Program-made: the position numbers and the translations under genes
Shown here: positions 1 through 9,307 of the stretch, in pieces
Layout: the number at the start of each line of letters is the position of its first letter
How positions within the stretch are numbered: position 1 is the first letter of the stretch
Notes under the pieces: model-generated
Databases searched by the model: none
Seen by the model: the letters and a program-made list of their open reading frames with translations, nothing else
Told to the model about the DNA's origin: nothing
Source: Streptomyces sp. WP-1
GTDB taxonomy: Bacteria; Actinomycetota; Actinomycetes; Streptomycetales; Streptomycetaceae
Assembly: GCF_030450125.1 (NCBI RefSeq)
Contig: NZ_CP123923.1
Span: 5,704,001 to 5,768,000, forward strand
Reading direction: 5' to 3'
DNA: 64,000 bases

Positions 1-84
1 CCCCCAGGGTACGCCCGTGTTCTGTACGCCCTGGCGCCGAGACCAACCCCATGACCGCAGGGCGCATTCCCGTCCGGGGGATTC

Positions 85-882
85 TCAGGCCGACGCCTTC
101 TCGACCGGCCGGGGCCGCGGGTCGGCGTTCTCCAAAACCTCCCGGAGATGCTTCTCGGCCACCGGTACGACCTCCTCCACCGTGACGTCCCGGCCCAGCT
201 CGCTCGCCAGGGAGGCCACGCCCGCGTCGCGGATGCCGCAGGGGATGATCCGGTCGAACCACTTCATGTCGGGGCAGACGTTGAACGAGAAGCCGTGCAT
301 GGTGACGCCCTTGGCGACCCGGATGCCGATCTGGGCGATCTTGCGGTCCTCGCGGCGCTGGCCGGCGTTCGAGGGGGCGTACTCGGGGCCGTCGAGCCGC
401 GGGTCGAACTCCTCGTCGGCCAGCCGGGGGTCGAAGTCGAGGGAGAGGCCGCCGATCGCGGGCCGCTGCTCGACGGGGTCGCCCAGCACCCACACGCCGC
501 TGCGCCCCTCGACGCGGGTGGTCTCCAGGCCGAACTCCGCGCAGGTGCGGATCAGGGCCTCTTCGAGGCGTCGTACGTGCGCCACCACGTCCACCGGGCG
601 GGGGAGCTTCTGGATCGGGTAGCCGACCAGCTGGCCCGGGCCGTGCCAGGTGATCTTGCCGCCGCGGTCCACATCGATCACCGGGGTGCCGTCCAGCGGG
701 CGCTCGCTGTCCTCCGTGCGCCGGCCCGCCGTGTAGACCGGGGGGTGCTCCAGGAGCAGCAGGGTGTCCGGGATCTCGTCGGCGAACCGGGCGGCGTGCA
801 CCCGGCGCTGCTCGTCCCATGCCTCCTGGTAGTCGACGGCCTCCGCGCCGAACCCCATACGGACGAACCGCAATTCACTCAC
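85..882 (-). CDS. lipB: Octanoyl-[ACP]:protein N-octanoyltransferase LipB
   Basis: LipB transfers the octanoyl group from acyl carrier protein to the lipoyl-domain lysine of 2-oxoacid dehydrogenases and GcvH, the first step of lipoate biosynthesis in the cytoplasm. The protein (265 aa) shows the family landmarks: [14 protein letters not shown] near the N-terminus, [16 protein letters not shown], the lysine of [10 protein letters not shown] and the acyl-accepting cysteine of IIPCGI. The GTG start at 882 is chosen because AGGGAGG lies just upstream; the open frame continues to 930 but that extension is not family-like. An acidic/Pro-rich insertion ([20 protein letters not shown]) sits between the GLSLDFD strand and the catalytic lysine segment. 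The client E2 gene is in the same window at 13.5-15.3 kb. Identification is firm. Confidence 0.95.
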   Translation of the reverse strand: MSELRFVRMGFGAEAVDYQEAWDEQRRVHAARFADEIPDTLLLLEHPPVYTAGRRTEDSERPLDGTPVIDVDRGGKITWHGPGQLVGYPIQKLPRPVDVVAHVRRLEEALIRTCAEFGLETTRVEGRSGVWVLGDPVEQRPAIGGLSLDFDPRLADEEFDPRLDGPEYAPSNAGQRREDRKIAQIGIRVAKGVTMHGFSFNVCPDMKWFDRIIPCGIRDAGVASLASELGRDVTVEEVVPVAEKHLREVLENADPRPRPVEKASA

Positions 883-1114
883 GGCAAGCGCCTCCCTAGC
901 GATGTCAGGCACGTAACGCGCCCACGCCACTGTACGTCCGTCCGCGCGCCGTCAGCCCTGCGGGCAATCCTCACACGATCGGATGAATGAAAGCTGAAGT
1001 ATCCGACCGGGTGCTCACTCTCCGCTACATTCGCGCCGTTCATGAGGCCAAAAGGGCTGCTCACAGGCAATCCCGGCACGTCACGACGCCCGGAGGCAGG
1101 AGACCGCACCACCC

Positions 1115-2569
1115 ATGACGGACCGACCCGCGCAGCGCACCCCCAACCGCCAGCTCGCCGCGCTCATCGCAGAGGCGGGGTTCTCCAACGCGGGTCTGGC
1201 CCGGCGCGTCGACCAGCTCGGCCTGGAACACGGGCTGGACCTCAGATACGACAAGACCTCCGTCACCCGCTGGCTGCGCGGCCAGCAGCCGAGAGGTACG
1301 ACGCCCGCGCTGATCGCCGAGGTGTTCACCCGCCGGCTCGGGCGCCGGCTCTCCGCCCAGGATCTCGGCCTGGACGCGTGTGCGCCGGTGTACGCCGGGC
1401 TGGAGTTCGCGGCCACCCCGGAGGAGGCCGTGGACATCGTCAGCGGGCTGTGGCGCAAGGACTCCGGCAGCCACGCCGAGCTGCGCAAGATCGCGTTCAC
1501 CCCGGCGGGGCTCGTCGTGCCCAGCCGGGACTGGCTGATCGGCAAGCCCGACGACCGGGTGGCCCGGGAGCCGGCGCCCCGGGTGCCCGCGCAGGGGCGT
1601 CCGGGCGTGCTGCGGACACCGGTCGGGCGGCCCCGCCCGCGCGGACCCCTGGAGCGGATCCCCGGGCACCGGGTCGGCGCGGGCGACATCGCCGCGCTGC
1701 GCTCGGTGGGCGAGCTGTTCCGCACCCTGGACGACCGGTTCGGCGGCGGGCACGCGCGGCAGGCGCTGGTGCGGTACCTGGAGCACGAGTGCGAGCCGAT
1801 GCTGCGCGGCAGCTACGACGAGCCCACCGGGCGCCGGCTGTTCTCGGCGGCCGCGGACCTGACCCGGCTCGCGGGCTGGACGTCGTACGACATCGCCGCG
1901 CACGGGCTGGCCCAGCGGTACTTCGTGCAGGCGCTGCGGCTCGCGCAGGCGGCGGGGGACCGGCCGTACGGCTCCTTCGTGCTGGTCACGATGAGCAGGC
2001 AGGCGGTGTACCTCGGGCACGGCAGGGAGGCGGTGCAGCTGGCGCGGGTCGCCCAGCAGGGGATCGGCACCGGGGGACCGCCGGCCGTGCAGTCGCTGCT
2101 GCACGCGGCGGAGGCGCGGGCGCACGGGGTGCTGGGGGAGGTGCGGGCGTGCACGGCGGCGCTGGTGCGGGCCGAGCGGGCGCTGGAGGCGGCCCGGCCG
2201 GGGGACGAAGTGCCGTACTGGGCGCGGTTCTTCGACGAGGCGCAGCTCGCGGACGAGCTGGGGCACTGCCACCGGGACCTCCAGCAGTTCCGGGCGGCCG
2301 CGCAACACGCCGAGCGCTCGCTCCAGTTGCGCGCCCCCGCGTACGCCCGCAGCCGGCTCTTCTGCCGGGTCGTCCTCGCCACGGCCCGCCTCGGCCTCGG
2401 CGAACTCGACCAGGCGTGCGCGCTGGCGGCCGAGGCGGCGACCCAGGCCGCGGACATGCGCAGCGCCCGCGCCGTCGAGTACATCCGCGACTTCGAACGC
2501 CGCCTGGAGCCCTACAAGGACGCGGCCCCGGCGAGGACGTACCACGAGAAGGTGGCGGCCCTGAACTGA
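1115..2569 (+). CDS. Helix-turn-helix / TPR-type transcriptional regulator
   Basis: A 484-aa cytoplasmic protein. The N-terminal ~75 residues look like an XRE-type DNA-binding region (NRQLAALIAEAGFSNAGLARR, then DKTSVTRWLRGQQPRG). The middle is a Pro/Arg-rich linker around residues 150-185. The C-terminal two thirds is alanine-rich and helical with repeated AxxLARxAxxG-type units resembling tetratricopeptide repeats. This architecture is shared by Streptomyces NsdA-like regulators of development and antibiotic production; that is a resemblance of layout, not an assignment. It is divergent from lipB across a 232-base gap. The ATG at 1115 follows a purine-rich stretch (GGAGGCAGGAG) about 15 bases upstream. 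The signal or targets cannot be read from the sequence. Confidence 0.75.
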   Translation: MTDRPAQRTPNRQLAALIAEAGFSNAGLARRVDQLGLEHGLDLRYDKTSVTRWLRGQQPRGTTPALIAEVFTRRLGRRLSAQDLGLDACAPVYAGLEFAATPEEAVDIVSGLWRKDSGSHAELRKIAFTPAGLVVPSRDWLIGKPDDRVAREPAPRVPAQGRPGVLRTPVGRPRPRGPLERIPGHRVGAGDIAALRSVGELFRTLDDRFGGGHARQALVRYLEHECEPMLRGSYDEPTGRRLFSAAADLTRLAGWTSYDIAAHGLAQRYFVQALRLAQAAGDRPYGSFVLVTMSRQAVYLGHGREAVQLARVAQQGIGTGGPPAVQSLLHAAEARAHGVLGEVRACTAALVRAERALEAARPGDEVPYWARFFDEAQLADELGHCHRDLQQFRAAAQHAERSLQLRAPAYARSRLFCRVVLATARLGLGELDQACALAAEAATQAADMRSARAVEYIRDFERRLEPYKDAAPARTYHEKVAALN

Positions 2570-2884
2570 CGCCGAACGGCCCCCGGGCGACGCTGATCCG
2601 GTGCTGATCCGGTCCAGGGGCGAGGCCGGCGGGTCCCGAAACGGCGCCGGTCGATCCGAAGTCCGCCGCGACGGCGCTCGGCCACGACGGTGGTGGTCGG
2701 CGGTGCCGGGCCGGTGTCGGCCGCCGGTGGGGCCGGGCAGGGTTCGGCACCGCCGGGACACGCCGTCGTGGTGGTTCGCCGTCGCGGCCGGATCAGGGGG
2801 CTGGTGAGGACCGGTCAGCGGCGGGATTCGGGGGCCGGTCGCATCGAAATCCCGCCGCGGTGGCGCTCCGTACCGCCGGAGGCG
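2570..2884. other. Intergenic stretch with no gene seen
   Basis: This 315-base gap between two convergent genes holds no frame with convincing coding character. Around 2668-2690 it contains a unit (GACGGCGCTCGGCC) that matches the 17-base tandem repeat near 23.15 kb. A hairpin at 2818-2858, annotated separately, lies next to the end of the minus-strand oxidoreductase. Confidence 0.5.
2818..2858 (-). terminator. Hairpin after the FAD oxidoreductase gene
   Basis: GCGGCGGGATT at 2818-2828 pairs perfectly with AATCCCGCCGC at 2848-2858, 26 bases past the stop codon of the minus-strand oxidoreductase. There is no T-tract, which is common for Streptomyces terminators. Confidence 0.55.
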
Positions 2885-4255
2885 TCAGGCGGCCTTCGGC
2901 ATCGTCGGGGCCGGGTCGGCCGTGTGGAGGGAGCCCGTGGTGCCCAGGTCGGAGAGGATGGACCTGGTGGCGCGGTGGGCGGAGTGGAGGGCGCCCTGGA
3001 GGGTGCTGGTGCCGCGGTGGTCGCCGCAGACGTAGAGGCCGGCGAGCAGGCGCACCGGGCGGCGGAGGTCGTGCGGCGGGCGCATGACCGGGACCGCCTC
3101 CGGGGTGTGGTGCACGGCCAGCGTCTCCCAGCGGCGCGTGGACATGCCGTACAGGCGGGAGAGATGGATACGGACCGCGGTGTCCACGCCCTCGGGCGGG
3201 GTACCGAGCACCGTCGAGGAGATCAGCACCCGCCCGCCCGGCGCCCGGCTCGGGTCCACGTTGCTGAGCACCGACGTGTGCGCCACCGGCCCGCCCCGGT
3301 CCGCGTCCAGCAGCAGCGACGCCCTCGTCGCGAACGCCGCCGCCGGCTCGTCCGTCGTGTGGTGGACCACCGTCACCGGATGGAACTCCGGCACCCTGAG
3401 CCCCGGCAGCAGCTCCGCCGCCGAGCGCGCGTCGGCCGCCAGCAGCACCGCACGGCAGCGGATCTCCCCGTGCTCCGCCGTGGTCACCCTCGTCGTGGAC
3501 ACCGATGTCACCCGCACCCCGGTGTGCACCGTCCCCGGCGGCAGCGCCCGCGCCAGCACCTCGGGCAGCATGTCCGCGCCGCCCTCCGGCACACACAGCC
3601 GCCCGCCCGCGAACGCCCGCAGCGCCAGGTCCGCGCACCTGCTGGACGTCGTCAGCTCCGGGTCGCACAGCAACGCGGCGAGCAGCGGCCGCAGGAACCC
3701 CTCGACCGTACGGACCGGCACCCCCCGGGCCGCGAGGGCCTGCGCGGCGGGCAGCTCCGGGCGGGCGAGCAGCCGTTCGACCGGCATCGCGGCGATCCGG
3801 CTCAGCGCCGCGCCCAGCCGTGCCTGGTCCATCGCGCCGCCCACCGGTGCGCCACCACCGCCCCTCCCGGGCGGTGCCGCCGCTCCCCTGGGGGCGCTCG
3901 CCAGGGCGCGCACCGCATGAAGTGCGCCCCTCGCGCTTCCTCCGTTCGCCGGCGCGCCCGCCCGATGGGTGCGCCCGTCGCGGTGCAGCAGGACGCCCGG
4001 CGCGAAGGGCCGCAGGACCAGGGAGTCCAGCCCCGGCGTCAGCCGGAGCTCGGGGTATGCCGTGGACAGCAGCTGTCCGATCCGGTCGAGCCGGAAACCG
4101 TCGACCTTCTCCGTCGCCATGCGGCCGCCGACGCAGGAGGCGGCCTCCAGGACTGCGGTCGTTACTCCTGCGCTGGTGAGCCGGTGGGCCGCCGAGAGTC
4201 CGGCGATGCCGGCCCCCACGATGACGACGTCCACCTGGTTCGCGGGCTCAAGCAC
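2885..4255 (-). CDS. FAD-dependent amine oxidase / protoporphyrinogen-oxidase-like oxidoreductase
   Basis: A 456-aa flavoprotein of the amine oxidase / phytoene desaturase-like superfamily. A Rossmann dinucleotide-binding motif (VIVGAGIAGLSAAHRL, residues ~10-26, followed by the acidic residue of VLEA) opens the protein. A second FAD contact typical of the family closes it (LAGLYVCGDHRGTSTLQGAL, residues ~410-430, where the GD binds the FAD ribityl/pyrophosphate). A Gly/Ala/Pro-rich low-complexity segment around residues 115-140 looks like a surface insertion. Substrate is not evident; the family includes protoporphyrinogen oxidases, carotenoid desaturases and amine oxidases. The ATG at 4255 begins MLEPANQVDVVIVGAG, leaving the usual short lead before the Rossmann strand. 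It is divergent from the GNAT gene. Confidence 0.85.
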   Translation of the reverse strand: MLEPANQVDVVIVGAGIAGLSAAHRLTSAGVTTAVLEAASCVGGRMATEKVDGFRLDRIGQLLSTAYPELRLTPGLDSLVLRPFAPGVLLHRDGRTHRAGAPANGGSARGALHAVRALASAPRGAAAPPGRGGGGAPVGGAMDQARLGAALSRIAAMPVERLLARPELPAAQALAARGVPVRTVEGFLRPLLAALLCDPELTTSSRCADLALRAFAGGRLCVPEGGADMLPEVLARALPPGTVHTGVRVTSVSTTRVTTAEHGEIRCRAVLLAADARSAAELLPGLRVPEFHPVTVVHHTTDEPAAAFATRASLLLDADRGGPVAHTSVLSNVDPSRAPGGRVLISSTVLGTPPEGVDTAVRIHLSRLYGMSTRRWETLAVHHTPEAVPVMRPPHDLRRPVRLLAGLYVCGDHRGTSTLQGALHSAHRATRSILSDLGTTGSLHTADPAPTMPKAA

Positions 4256-4591
4256 GAGGCCCCTCCTGTGGTTGCGCTGAGCGGTCGGTGGAGACGTAGT
4301 GCCCCCAACCGGCTTCAGGGATACCCGAGTTCGGGTCGAGTATCAGCGCCGTTATCGGTCGTAAGGAGTCGCGCATGGACAGAGCACGGTCGCATAGAGG
4401 TCGCATACGGTCACATCCGTTCCGCACGCCGCACGCCGCCCTTGCGCGCCACCACGAAGCGCCCGCGCGCGCCCGGAGCGCGGGCAGGCAGGCCCCACAG
4501 GCCGCCCGGAGCACGGTCGGGGAAACCCCGTAGGCCACCCGGAGCGCGGACACGGAAACCCCGTAGGCCGCCCGGGGAGCGCCGACTTAGG
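4256..4591. repeat. Divergent promoter region with ~33-base tandem repeats
   Basis: This gap separates the divergent oxidoreductase and GNAT genes. An imperfect palindrome ACCCGAGTTCGGGT lies at about 4323-4336, a candidate operator. From about 4490 to 4585 there are roughly three diverged copies of a ~33-base unit containing AAACCCCGTAGGCC and CCCGGAGC (clear copies at 4523 and 4556, with a weaker copy before them). No gene was recognised. Confidence 0.45.
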
Positions 4592-5089
4592 GTGACCACC
4601 ATGCCCGAGCCGCACATACGCACCGCCACGCCCGCCGACGAGGAGCCCCTCGCCCACCTCGACCGGGACACCTGGTCCACCCTGCACGCGGTGATGCCCC
4701 GCCCCGAGCCGCCGTACCCGCCGCTCTTCGACGAGCGCCACCGCCCCGAAGACTTCCTCGTCGCCGAGCTGGACGGGCGCGTCGTCGGCTATGTGCGCCT
4801 CGTCCAGATGATCCCGCTGCCCGCCCACGCGCATATCCTCACCATCCAGGGCTTCGTGGTCGCCGAGGAGGCCCGCGGCCGGGGCCTGGGCCGGGCGCTG
4901 ATCCGGGCCGCCGTGACCGAGGCCCGCGCGCGCGGCGCCCGCCGGCTGAACCTGCGCGTGCTCGGCCACAACACCCCGGCCAGGAAGCTCTACGAGACCG
5001 AGGGCTTCACCGTGGAGGGCGTCAGCCCGGAGGAGTTCCTCCTCGACGGCGCCTACGTCGACGACATCTCCATGGGCCGTGCCCTGTAG
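4592..5089 (+). CDS. GNAT-family N-acetyltransferase
   Basis: A 165-aa single-domain GNAT enzyme that uses acetyl-CoA to acylate an unknown amine. The acetyl-CoA pyrophosphate-binding motif A is seen as EEARGRGLGRALIRAAV, preceded by the beta-strand ILTIQGFVVAE and followed by NLRVLGHNTPARKLYETEGF, the standard motif B for this family. GTG at 4592 (VTTMPEP) is preferred because GGGGAG lies about 12 bases upstream. ATG at 4601 is the alternative and costs only three residues. Nothing in the context fixes the substrate. Confidence 0.88.
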   Translation: MTTMPEPHIRTATPADEEPLAHLDRDTWSTLHAVMPRPEPPYPPLFDERHRPEDFLVAELDGRVVGYVRLVQMIPLPAHAHILTIQGFVVAEEARGRGLGRALIRAAVTEARARGARRLNLRVLGHNTPARKLYETEGFTVEGVSPEEFLLDGAYVDDISMGRAL

Positions 5090-5136
5090 GCGGACCGCCG
5101 GGGGCCGGGTGGGCCGGGTGGGCCGGGCGGCCGCGC

Positions 5137-6318
5137 TCAGCCGACCAGCGCGCCCGTGTCCACCGCCGCCGTCGCCGTGGCCGCCCGCCGGGCGTCCGCC
5201 GCCACCTCGGACGCCGTCAGCACGTACCCCGTCTCGGCGTCCGAGGTGGAACGGGCGAACACCACCCCGAACACCCGCCCGTCCGTGGTCAGCAGCGGCC
5301 CGCCGGAGTTGCCCGGCCGGACCGTGGAGCGGATCGAGTAGATCTCCCTGGTGACCGCGCCGTCGCTGTAGATGTTCTGCCCGGTCGCCCGCACCAGGTT
5401 CCCCACGGTCGCCGCCTGGAGATTCAGGCTGCCGTCCTGCGGATAGCCCGCCACCACCGCCGAGTCCCCGCGCGAGGCGGCGGTGTCGAAGCGCAGCACC
5501 GGCGCGTTCAGCCCCGGCACGTACAGCACGGCCACATCCCGGTCGGGGTCGAAGAGCACCACCCGCGCCGGATACACCGGGCCGACCCCGCCCACCCGCA
5601 CGCTCGGCCGGGCGATGCCCGCCACCACATGCGCGTTGGTCATCACCCGCCCCGGCGCGAACACGAACCCGCTGCCCTCCCGGCCCTCGCTGCCCGAGAC
5701 CCCCTCGATCTTGACCGTGCTCGCCTTGGCGGCGTTCGTCGCGGCCGCCGTGACGCTGTCCCCGGTGGGGCGCGGCACCTGCGCCGTCGACTCGTTCTCG
5801 AACGGGTTGAAGACCTGCGGGAACCCCGCGTCGGTGAGCGCCGAGGTGGCCCGGGAGAACCAGGCGGGCGTCGTCTCCGGCATCGTCCGCTGTACGGCAC
5901 CGAGCAGCGAGGAGTCCCGGATCGCCGTGGTCAGCGCGGGGGAGGGGGCCGCGCTGAGCACGCTCGCCGCCACCCAGGCCACGAGCAGCACGGCGACCGC
6001 GTTGGCCGCCGCGCCCCCGACGCCGTCCACCACCCGCAGCGGGCCCTTGTCCAGGCCCCCGCGCAGCCGCAGCGCGAGCCGGCCCGCCAGCTCATGGCCC
6101 ACCGCGGCGGGCACCAGCACGGTCAGCACCGCGAGCACCGTCGCCGTCGCCGTACCCCGCGCCACCTGGCCGGTCACCCACGGCAGCGCCCAGACGCCGA
6201 CGACCGCGCCGCCGACGAACCCGGCCAGCGAGACACACCCGGCCACCAGGCCGCGCCGGTAACCGGACGCGGCGTACAGGAGGATCACCAGCGCCAGGAG
6301 CAGGTCGAGCAGGTCCAC
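5137..6318 (-). CDS. MarP-like membrane serine protease (CvpA + trypsin-like domains)
   Basis: A 393-aa protein with an N-terminal CvpA/colicin-V-production-type membrane domain (about four hydrophobic helices in residues 1-155, starting VDLLDLLLALVILLYAASGY) and a C-terminal periplasmic trypsin-fold protease. The catalytic triad is visible in order: His in VMTNAHVVAG, Asp in DPDRDVAVLYVPG, Ser in RPGNSGGPLLTTDGRVFGVV. This is the layout of mycobacterial MarP (acid/oxidative stress protease acting in the envelope); the functional parallel is by family only. The open frame extends to 6852, but GTG at 6318 gives the family N-terminus and has GAAAGG upstream. It is divergent from the amidase at 6515. 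Confidence 0.88.
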   Translation of the reverse strand: MDLLDLLLALVILLYAASGYRRGLVAGCVSLAGFVGGAVVGVWALPWVTGQVARGTATATVLAVLTVLVPAAVGHELAGRLALRLRGGLDKGPLRVVDGVGGAAANAVAVLLVAWVAASVLSAAPSPALTTAIRDSSLLGAVQRTMPETTPAWFSRATSALTDAGFPQVFNPFENESTAQVPRPTGDSVTAAATNAAKASTVKIEGVSGSEGREGSGFVFAPGRVMTNAHVVAGIARPSVRVGGVGPVYPARVVLFDPDRDVAVLYVPGLNAPVLRFDTAASRGDSAVVAGYPQDGSLNLQAATVGNLVRATGQNIYSDGAVTREIYSIRSTVRPGNSGGPLLTTDGRVFGVVFARSTSDAETGYVLTASEVAADARRAATATAAVDTGALVG

Positions 6319-6514
6319 GGGGCCGCCTTTCTCTTCGGACCCCTCACACGGGCGGGTCGGGCCCGCTGAAGGGTCACAGGTACATGATCGGGCGCCGAGG
6401 GCGAACCGGCCACGTGTGCCTGTAACCGCAGAAACGTCCCGGACCGGGACGTCGGTTCCGCCAGGTGGCACAGCGCACATCGCGGGCAGGGGTGACCGGT
6501 CCGAGAGTGGGACC

Positions 6515-7671
6515 ATGTCCGTCGTCCGAAGAGCCAGGGGGATCCGCGGCTCGCTCACCGCACGACTGCCGCGGCCCGCCCTGCTGCTCCGGCCGCTCCG
6601 GCCGTCCCTGCTGCCCCGGCCGTCCCTGCTGCCCCGGCGCTCCCGGTCACCACGGCCGTCCCAGCCGCCCTCCCGGTCGCCCCGCCCTACGCGCCGGGGC
6701 CGGCTCCCCGGTCCGCTGCTGGTGCTGCTGGGCTCCCTGCCCGGTCTGATGGCCGTCCTCGCGCTCGCCCTGTACGCGCGCGGCGTGGAGCGGCCCGCCC
6801 GGATCCCGGTCGACCGGCCCGCCGCCCTCGACCTGCGCTCCGCCGCGCCCACCCACCTCGCGGGCCGGCCCCTGATCGTGCCGCGCTCCGCCTGGCTGGC
6901 CGGCGCCCCCGCCGGGCACAGCCAGCCGCCGCCGCGCTACGACGACAAGGTGATCGCCGTCTTCGTGCACCACACCGACTCGTCCAACGCCTACCGGTGC
7001 GCGGACACCCCCGAGATCATCCGCCGCCTCTACGCCGGGCAGACCGGCGTCCGGCAGTGGGACGACATCGGCTACAACTTCCTCGTCGACCGCTGCGGCA
7101 CGATCTACGAGGGCCGGGCGGGCGGCGCCGACCGGGCCGTCACCGGCGCCCACGCACAGGGCTTCAACCACCGCACCGCCGGGATCGCCGCGATCGGCAC
7201 CTTCACCGCGGGCGTGCCGGTGCCGCGCGCCATGACGGACGCCATCGCGGCGATCGCCGCCTGGAAACTGGGGCCGGCCGGCATCGATCCGCGCGGCCGG
7301 GTGCGGCTGGTCTCCAGCAACGGGCACAGCCGCTTCCGCGCGGGCACCACGGTCACGCTGCCCGCCGTCGCCGGTCACAACGACGGGTTCATGACCAACT
7401 GCCCGGGTGCCGCCCTCGCCGCCCGGCTGCCCGAGATCAGGGAGACCGCGGCCCGCCTCCAGGGCCGGGCACCCACCGCGCCGACACCCCGCGCCCCGCG
7501 CACACCCGCCACGCGCCCCACGGATGCGCCTGCCACGCGCACGCCTGCCACGGGCACACCCGCCACGGGCACACCCGCCACGTCACACACGCCCACCACG
7601 TCACAGACACCCCCCCCACCACGTCACACACGCCCCCCGCGCCCACCCCGTCCGCTCTCCTCAGCCCCTGA
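6515..7671 (+). CDS. PGRP-type N-acetylmuramoyl-L-alanine amidase, probable frameshift in the tail
   Basis: A secreted or membrane-anchored peptidoglycan amidase of the PGRP/Amidase_2 family. The Arg/Pro-rich N-terminus is followed by a hydrophobic anchor (LLVLLGSLPGLMAVLALALY, residues ~68-87). The zinc-site histidine of AVFVHHTDSSN, the segment WDDIGYNFLVDRCGTIYEGR, and AGHNDGFMTNCPG (second His and Cys) identify the enzyme. A Thr/Pro-rich tail follows. Read without interruption, the frame runs to 8614, straight through two genes on the other strand. Shifting by one base at the C8 run (7610-7617) gives a natural Thr/Pro tail and a TGA at 7669-7671, right at the next convergent gene. I therefore end the gene at 7671. 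Sequencing error or true slippage cannot be told apart here. Confidence 0.8.
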
Positions 7672-8182
7672 AGCGCGCCCAGAGCCTCGGGTAGAGCTCG
7701 GCGAGCAGCGCCTCGTCCTCCAGGTCGACCGGCGTGCCCACCGGTTCCGCGGGCGCGGGCGGGATGCCGAGGTCGGCCGCCACCGTGCCGGTGAGCTGCT
7801 CGTACGCCTCGTCGGCCGCGTACCCCAGCTCCTCGGCGTCGCCGTCGACCTCCTCGTCGAAGTCGCCCAGCAGCCCGGCCAGCGCGTCCGGGTCGTGCAG
7901 GGCGCCCTCGAACACCTCCCGGCCCTGGCCGATCAGCCAGCACCGGAAGAAGTCGAACGCGTCGTCGCTGGCCCCGTCCAGGAGCACCCAGGCGGCGCCC
8001 CACAGGTCCCAGCGGTAGGCGCGGTTGTAACGGGCCTCGAAATGGCGGGCGAAGTCCAGGACCTGCTCGGGGTCCAGTCGGGTGAGCCGGTCCACCAGCA
8101 GCTCGGCCTGGTCCTCGGGATCGCCCCCGGCGGCCTCGCGCGTGCTGTCGACCAGCTCCCAGAACTCCGTCTCGTCCATCAC
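7661..8182 (-). CDS. DUF4240 domain protein
   Basis: A 173-aa acidic cytoplasmic protein of the DUF4240 family, recognised from MDETEFWELVDSTREAAGGD at the start and the RWDLWGAAWVLLDGASDDAFDFF region that follows. The family is widespread in Streptomyces and has no established biochemical role. Start is ATG at 8182 or the next ATG at 8179; the second matches relatives that begin MDETEFW. Its 3' end overlaps the shifted amidase end by 11 bases (convergent). Confidence 0.82.
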   Translation of the reverse strand: MMDETEFWELVDSTREAAGGDPEDQAELLVDRLTRLDPEQVLDFARHFEARYNRAYRWDLWGAAWVLLDGASDDAFDFFRCWLIGQGREVFEGALHDPDALAGLLGDFDEEVDGDAEELGYAADEAYEQLTGTVAADLGIPPAPAEPVGTPVDLEDEALLAELYPRLWARFRG

Positions 8183-8237
8183 CGCTCCAGCATCGGGCCT
8201 GCGCCGGTGGGACGCACGCGGGAGTACGACGGCCGCG

Positions 8238-9215
8238 TCACCGCTCCCCGTACAACGCCGCGAGGCGCCCCGCGTCCCGCACGAACCGCGCCCGCAGGCT
8301 CTCCGGGGCCAGCACCTCCACCTCGGGGCCGAGCCCGGTCAGCTGGGCGTGCGCGACCTCCTCCGACTCCACCGGCAGCGTCACCGTCACCCATCCCGCG
8401 GCGTCCGGCTCCCCGGCACCGGCCGACACCTCCCGGGCGGCCGGCACACCGACGGCGTCCGGCAGCCCGCGCACCCCCTCCGGCGAGAGCCGTACGACCG
8501 CCTCGGCGCGCAGCAGCGAGCGCGCGAACCGCTCGGCCTGATCGGACCAGTGGGCGGGCAGGTCGAAGTCCTCGTCCCGGTGGAAACGGGTGTCCGACGC
8601 GTCCACGGAGGTGAACCGGTCGACGCGGTAGGTGCGGAAGGCCCCCGGATCCGGCACCCGCGCGCACAGATACCAGGCGCCCGCCTTCAGCACGAGCCCG
8701 TACGGCTCCAGCAGCCGCTCCACCTCGCCGTCCCCGCGCCGGTAGCGGGCCGTGACGCACCGGTCGTCCCACACGGCCTCGGCCAGCGCGGGCAGCGGCG
8801 CGGGTGTCTCGGGCGCCCGGAACCAGCCCGGCGCGTCCAGATGGAAGCGCTGGGCCGCGGCCCGGGGCGCGTCCCGGAGGGAGGGCAGCAGCGCCGCCGC
8901 CACCTTCAGCCGGGCGGCCGACGCCGCGTCCGCGAGCCCCATCTCCCGCAGCGCCCCCGGCACCCCGCTGAGGAACAGCGCCTCCGCCTCGTCCCGCCCC
9001 AGCCCCGTCAGCCGCGTCCGGTACCCCCCGACCAGCCGGTACCCGCCGGCCCGCCCCCGGTCCGCGTACACCGGCACCCCCGCCTCCGACAGGGCCTGGG
9101 CGTCCCGGGTCACCGTCCGCTCCGACACCTCCAGCTCCCGCGCCAGCTCACCGGCGGTCATGGCCGCCCGCGACTGGAGGAGCAGGACCATCTTGATGAG
9201 CCGGGCCGCACGCAT
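8238..9215 (-). CDS. WYL-domain HTH transcriptional regulator (YafY/PafC type)
   Basis: A 325-aa regulator. The N-terminus carries a winged helix-turn-helix (MTAGELARELEVSERTVTRD at residues ~19-38, wing in VYADRGRAGGYRL). The central WYL domain is seen in LEPYGLVLKAGAWYLCARV followed by RTYRVDRFTSVDASD. A C-terminal WCX-like domain completes it. WYL proteins sense nucleotides or other ligands in DNA-damage and defence regulons; the specific signal here is unknown. The start at 9215 gives the typical MRAARLIKMVLLLQ opening. It lies 55 bases from the DUF4240 gene on the same strand. Confidence 0.87.
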   Translation of the reverse strand: MRAARLIKMVLLLQSRAAMTAGELARELEVSERTVTRDAQALSEAGVPVYADRGRAGGYRLVGGYRTRLTGLGRDEAEALFLSGVPGALREMGLADAASAARLKVAAALLPSLRDAPRAAAQRFHLDAPGWFRAPETPAPLPALAEAVWDDRCVTARYRRGDGEVERLLEPYGLVLKAGAWYLCARVPDPGAFRTYRVDRFTSVDASDTRFHRDEDFDLPAHWSDQAERFARSLLRAEAVVRLSPEGVRGLPDAVGVPAAREVSAGAGEPDAAGWVTVTLPVESEEVAHAQLTGLGPEVEVLAPESLRARFVRDAGRLAALYGER

Positions 9216-9243
9216 GGCCCCATGATGCCGGGAGGCACTGACA

Positions 9244-9278
9244 GAGAAGGGGTACGGCGGTCCGCCGTACCCCTTCTC
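9244..9278 (-). terminator. 17-bp perfect hairpin after aceE
   Basis: Positions 9244-9260 (GAGAAGGGGTACGGCGG) pair perfectly with 9262-9278 around a one-base centre. It lies 30 bases past the aceE stop and just before the start of the WYL gene, so it probably terminates aceE transcripts. No T-tract. Confidence 0.65.
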
Positions 9279-9307
9279 ACGTCACCTCGCGCGTCGCCGC
9301 GCGGCGA

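Noticed and set aside
1..84. Start of lipA or another gene at the left edge
   Set aside because: The 84 bases beyond the lipB stop show no start codon with a ribosome binding site or recognisable coding sequence.
7672..8614. Extension of the amidase frame to 8614 (732 codons)
   Set aside because: It runs antisense through the DUF4240 and WYL genes, which have intact domains, and the extension has no domain of its own.
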